Shown piece after piece: positions 59,523-64,000 of a stretch of DNA of 64,000 nucleotides. Below the pieces are notes generated by a model. That model had not been told where the DNA came from and did no database searches. It saw only the letters and a list, made by a program, of their open reading frames with translations. This DNA is from Antitrichia curtipendula (lineage: Eukaryota; Streptophyta; Bryopsida; Hypnales; Leucodontaceae), in contig OX579637.1 of NCBI GenBank assembly GCA_951230915.1, positions 34,782,001 through 34,846,000 of the forward strand. The letters are read 5' to 3'. Every line of letters begins with the position of its first letter. The first letter of the stretch is position 1. A program made the position numbers and the translations under genes.

Positions 59523-60643
59523 ATGAATGTGGATAGTTGTCCTGAGGTTTCTATTCTCCCTTCTACACAAAATCGGGATGAGGATGAAAATCCGATATGT
59601 TCAGCTGAGTTCGTTGAACTGGATGAAGATACTTCAGCGCCTCATTGTGTGGCAACCAATTTTGAAATTCTTGATCGGCCTTCAAGTTCGGCACTGGAGA
59701 AGGTATAATCTCTTGTCTTTGAATGGCACAACTGGACATTCTACATTGTCGTTTGTCCTTCAGCAATGAAATTATTTCCCATGACGTACGAATTAAGCCA
59801 GTTTCACGATCGTAACTGGATGCACATTCGTACGTTTGTTAGCAGGGGTCCGATCCTATAGTAAATTGTAAAGGAAATACAGAGGGCGTCCATCGTCCAT
59901 TGAGGTCCGGGGTGGCAGACAAGTGGATGAACGTCGTCCTGGACCTCAATGGCATTTTTTGCCGCTGCGAGGACTGGAAGTCCAACAGTTCAACCAAGCA
60001 TTTTCGCGACAACGTAGAGCCGCACTCTGCTACAATCGCTGCAATTGTTGGACCCAAAGCAGTATATGTTCGTCCAAATTGCGCTAAGTTCTTGAAGGAG
60101 CTAGAGATGATAGCAAAAATTAATGTATGGAGCTCCATGAAAAAAACTACGATCGATGAAATTTGTGGATATCTCTTTCGAGAGGAAAAATAGCCCTTCC
60201 TTGTTCTTGGCCAAGACTCGTGCAAGACTATCAAGTGCAGGGATAGAGCGGGGAGGTTGACCACTTACAAGGAACCTGGAACAAATAAGGAATTGTTCCT
60301 TAAGAACCTAGATTTCCTTTTTACTGGCTTCCATGGAAATTTCACTTCTCATGATACAATCGTAGTGGACGACAGCCCGCGCAAACACATCATGAACAAG
60401 CCTGAGAATGTAATATTATCGGATTCCTGGAGTAACCGAGGAAATGGTGACAGGGACACGTTTCTTCTGTCAGTCTTACTTCCTTGGTTCCAACAATTGT
60501 ACGTCAACCGCAGCAGTGGTCTCAAGTCCTTCAGAGAGAATAAAAAATGGAGGATTGGAAGACGGATGCTGAGCGAAGAACGGGGTCGCCGAGAGTATAA
60601 CAATCTTATAGAGGTCCTTCGTGGGTCCGCTAGTGTTAGTTAG
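59523..60643 (+). pseudogene. FCP1/NIF-like (HAD-type) protein phosphatase gene, one in-frame stop
   Basis: Exon 1 runs to 59,705 or so (donor after GAGAAG, GTATAA). Exon 2 runs 59,846-60,643 (acceptor 'gttagcag'), phase 0. Hallmarks of the FCP1 homology domain: VVLDLNGIFC (~59,933; motif I with the DLNG form), RPNCAKFLKEL...NVWSS (60,068-60,140), VLGQDSCKT (~60,205) and VVDDSPRKHIMN (60,362-60,400). A TAG at 60,191-60,193 interrupts an otherwise continuous frame between the last two blocks. In FCP1 phosphatases motif I is DxDx(T/V); here the second Asp is Asn, as in a plant subgroup I recall, so phosphatase activity is uncertain. The family acts on phospho-Ser, such as the RNA polymerase II tail; the target here is unknown. 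Confidence 0.7.
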
Positions 60644-60878
60644 ACTTAGTTTTGGAGGTATGCAGCTCGAGTCGACCAAAAATGTAGCATCCTAAAAACA
60701 GCTTACTTTTTGTGTTTGTCTTTTGCATTTTAGCACCCTTCGCGATGTCGTGGACTTTGGGACGATTTTGTATTTACAGTTCAAAGGTCCTCTACTTTGG
60801 CTAGAGCTTATACTGAACCCTATGTACTTATGATCTGTTCAAAGTTCTATGGCTAATTTTCTTATTTTTCCCTGCCAG

Positions 60879-61478
60879 ATGAATAACGCGTCTATAAGAT
60901 CTAGGCTGGATGGGATCCTCCCGTGTCAAGCATCTGAGGACTCCATTCTGGACTATGGGCAGTACGTGATACTTAGTACGGGAAATTTCCTTTGCCCGGC
61001 TCCTACTGTTAATTCCACCATGGACTTCTCTGTCAAGCAGATCGAGGACAGAGTGGTAAATAGTCCCGCAGACAAGAAGCCGCGCTTGCCGATTTCTTGC
61101 TCGCCATCTCCTCTGCGCTCTCGGACAGTCCGAGATTTGTCAAGGTCGCCATCTATTTCAGAGAAAGGGACACAAAAGAAGCTTTACGGAGATGCTAATT
61201 ATTTATTGTCTACACCAGAAGTGAAATCCCATACGCCAAGTGATCTACATGCGGAAATTCCTAAACCTGTGGTTGCTTTAAACCTACTTCCGCGTTGTCG
61301 TGCATTGACTGAATCAGGAAGGATAAAAAAAAAGCCGGAAGGTCAGTGTGTACTCAATCCTCCACTCGTACTTGGGACTCTTGGGAACGGAGGTCACTAC
61401 AATCGCAAGAAAGAGAACACATGCGTCAGGCAGGTGCAAGTGTCAAGGGGGGGTACAGTCGAGGGCCTGAAATTTTAA
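60879..61478 (+). CDS. Unrecognised Ser/Pro-rich protein, end of locus C
   Basis: 199 codons plus stop from the ATG at 60,879, which again follows a splice acceptor directly (ccctgccag). The frame continues 30 nt upstream, but the splice site and pattern of the locus favour 60,879. The N-terminus (MNNASIRSRLDGILPC) looks globular. The middle is Ser/Pro-rich with SPSPLRSRTVRDLSRSPS, a phosphorylation-type stretch. The C-terminus is basic. No domain recognised. It may be a final exon of the phosphatase gene; the stop at 60,641 would have to be bypassed by splicing. Confidence 0.45.
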   Translation: MNNASIRSRLDGILPCQASEDSILDYGQYVILSTGNFLCPAPTVNSTMDFSVKQIEDRVVNSPADKKPRLPISCSPSPLRSRTVRDLSRSPSISEKGTQKKLYGDANYLLSTPEVKSHTPSDLHAEIPKPVVALNLLPRCRALTESGRIKKKPEGQCVLNPPLVLGTLGNGGHYNRKKENTCVRQVQVSRGGTVEGLKF

Positions 61479-61667
61479 TGGCCCTTAAAAAGCTCAAGAG
61501 TACATCACGTAGTTGCTAGATGTTTATAATACATGTGCATTCATATTTTCATGCTTCTTATCTGAATTCTAGTCCACTAGTATCTTAGGTGGGTCCAAGG
61601 GACTGCTTTTATCATGCATCCATTGCTTGGATCCTACACATGTCATCATATAGAGGAGTATATATTG

Positions 61668-61815
61668 CACGCATTGCAAAGAAAATATATGTAAACGATA
61701 TGATTTTTTGGAGTAATAGAGATGCAGTGCGCAAATTTGAGCATATCATTTCTGAATTCTTCATTTGGAAGCTTGTTTTCATTGTCATTGAATGCATTTT
61801 ATGTGTTTGCTGACG
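61668..61815 (+). mobile_element. Ty1/copia reverse-transcriptase scrap
   Basis: A short frame contains YVNDMIFWSNRDAV, resembling the YVDDxIF reverse-transcriptase catalytic motif of copia elements and its following residues, with the second catalytic position altered (ND for DD). No neighbouring domains could be recovered, so this is a small dead fragment. Confidence 0.5.
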
Positions 61816-61819
61816 TTTA

Positions 61820-64000
61820 ATTCTTCTTTTTTGCTTTGGAAAATTCTAAGGCATTAATTATAAACTCTCATTTCGTTGGATAACTCTCAAAATTTTGAAT
61901 ATAATGTTCTTAATGGAAAATTGTTAGAAAGAGGTTTTGAAATTGTACCCAAGTATGGATTGGTTAGCCTTGAATTTGTCGTAAGTCAATTGAAAAATGT
62001 GATAAGCTAACTGAACCTAGCTTGAAGCTAAGAACAGCAAACCAAGAGAGTCTTGAATTAGGTAGGTCCAATTAGATTAGATGGATCTTTGAACAAGTTA
62101 AGGGTGCTTTGGACCTTGGACCTATGTTATCACACCTTTAGAGACTTAGCCCTTTAGCTAAGTAAAGCGACTTGCATTGTAGAGCTAGCTACCTATGAAC
62201 ATAGTGCAAGTATCAAGGAGGTAAGCTACTAATAAGAAGTAATGTAGATGAGGAAATCAATGCTATTTGGTGGAGATGCGTGTCACAATCCTCACTTTAA
62301 GGCATATCTTTGTCAGCTTATTGAGTAAGAGGGATGTTGAAAATGACTCTCTAAACCTTGTAAAAGATGAGGTGAGATAAGCATAGTATTGTAGTGCTCT
62401 AGTTGGAATAAATTAGATTGCGCACTTTACATGCATGAAAAGTTAGATGTGCCCATGGTTCTAAAGAACACAAGGATTTGAGTTCAAAACAAAAGTCATG
62501 GCTCCTCAAAGTTGGCAATGTCACATAATTCAAAGTGTGATATTTGAAAGTATGAGTTTTAAGAGGATTGTCTAATTTAAATTGGGCATGGCATATATTT
62601 TTAGAAAGCTAATGAGACAAGCTTTCTAGAATGCTAAGGCTCACAAAGAATTAGGAATAAGCTAAAAATTATAGGCTTCCAAAGAGGGTAGAGTCTTTGA
62701 GAACTATACCTTCTAAGGGATTCGGATCTTTGGAAGTCTGTAACTTCTTCAATACTTATTGCATTGGAGAAAGTAAATAGTCCATAGTAATGTAAAAAAG
62801 AATAGATCACAAAAATGGACTTGCACTCTAGATTTGAAATCTAGGACTAATTTTTTTTTTAGAAAATAATGTAAAAGCCTTTGGCATTTGATTTTGAGAC
62901 AAAGCCATGGAATTGGGTGATCTTTCAAGATGGAAGGGGTCTTGGATGTCCTAGAGACCCTTAAGATGGGGAGCTTGTCAAATACCACATAAAATATTAT
63001 AAAGGGGGTGGTCTCCATCCTCACTCCTAAATGATGCTATGATGAGCCCTAGTAGCCATGCATGGTGTGATTAGTATTGAAATCTTACCACCACTTTTGT
63101 GCTGCCATGGAATGCTTATACACTCTTTGACATCAATCAAATGATGTTCTGCTCTACAATAGGCCATTGTGTGAGTTGTGATTGATGAGTCTTAATTAGT
63201 GACTCCCAAAATGAGACTAGTTGGGCCTAGTGGAAAATTGGGAATCATTCTATATTGGTTAGTACTAGTGTGAAATAGTGCCACTCCAAGTGCTTAGACA
63301 TCAATGGAAGTTCTACACATTGTCATCAAACGATTTGCTTCATTGGTGTCTTGTAGGAGTTAAGTGTTGGAAATTATAGAAAATAGGAAACCCTATGACT
63401 CAAATTGGAACCTAACACTAGAAGGTGGGTAGGTGGCATGCGTAGAATTAGAAGATAATGACCTTTGGTGTTACTAGAAATGAAATGTTACATAGGCACT
63501 TTGGTAGAATTGGAAAAAAGAGAATGACAATAAGAGGCATGATAAAAAAAACCTTTGTCAATGTAGAGGTAGGAGTACATGACAATGAAGTGGGCCCTAG
63601 TGGTACAACATAGTCCCCCATGGCTATTGACTAAGTAGAGTTCCATATAATCTATTCAATATCAATAAAGTTAATGTAGAAGTACATAATATTAGGTCAA
63701 CTTACAAAAAAATTCCCTTTTCCTACTTAATCCCTAAATGTTCAAGCCTTTTGTAGTGTATCTTTCTTATGAAAGATGAACATAGACTTATAGTTATCTC
63801 CAATGAAGTAAATTTTTATTTTTTTTCAAAATCTACATGTAAGCATCTATATTAAAGAGCTTGCTTATTAGTAAGCATGTTAACTTTGAATGCAAAATTG
63901 CATAGGAGTTGTGAGATTATAGAAAGAGAGATGTATGTTTTTTATTTTTAGTATATTGTCCCTCCCTACAATGTTTCAAAAATTTGCACATAAAAGTTTT
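61820..64000. other. AT-rich DNA, no supported gene
   Basis: No convincing frame (62,749-63,024 minus is anonymous), no terminal repeats, no RNA gene recognised. It may contain eroded retrotransposon sequence continuing from the copia scrap. Confidence 0.4.

Overview
The window looks like nuclear DNA of a land plant. The evidence is spliceosomal introns (GT...AG), a chromodomain-type Ty3/gypsy remnant, a Stowaway-type element, interstitial TTTAGGG repeats, and an FCP1-like phosphatase with the 'DLNG' active-site variant I associate with plants. Taxon cannot be fixed from sequence alone; a bryophyte or other non-flowering plant is my guess, at low confidence. The background is AT-rich and almost every gene belongs to, or is embedded in, mobile DNA. 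I see no ordinary housekeeping gene and no tRNA or rRNA gene.

Layout. 0.2-6.7 kb: a DUF7869-like gene (copy A) with a hairpin-repeat array (family A) in its leader intron and a SINE in its 3' flank. 7.7-15.1 kb: telomere-like repeats, then about 6.6 kb of 177-bp satellite. 17-26.8 kb: a ParB/DGQHR-like gene (locus B) whose introns and flanks carry a different hairpin (family B); it is cut at 22,012 by a 3.4-kb transposable element (family D copy 1). 28.6-40.3 kb: a decayed chromodomain gypsy element broken by family D copy 2 and, 54 bp further on, by copy 4, which itself contains copy 3. 5-bp target duplications support this order. 40.3-45.6 kb: a second DUF7869-like gene (copy B, minus strand) with a dense hairpin array (family C) in its leader intron. 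46-51.1 kb: a Stowaway-like element and two TTAA-flanked non-autonomous elements. 52-61.5 kb: minisatellites, then a second ParB-like gene (locus C) with the same family C hairpins, a coiled-coil gene, an FCP1-like phosphatase and one unknown ORF. 61.7-64 kb: a copia-like scrap and unassigned AT-rich DNA.

Main observation: each gene locus carries its own private short palindrome, repeated many times in noncoding DNA. Homologous introns hold different palindromes (family B in the ParB-B intron, C in the ParB-C intron; A in the DUF7869-A leader intron, C in the DUF7869-B one). The divergent DUF7869-B and ParB-C genes share one palindrome family and may be the two halves of one large element. 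This resembles a self-recognition code between an element's protein and its own DNA, as known for VANC proteins and their motifs in Arabidopsis VANDAL elements and for ParB and parS in bacteria. The link to function is inference.

Almost all coding frames are damaged, mostly by isolated in-frame stops, so these are probably recently decayed copies.
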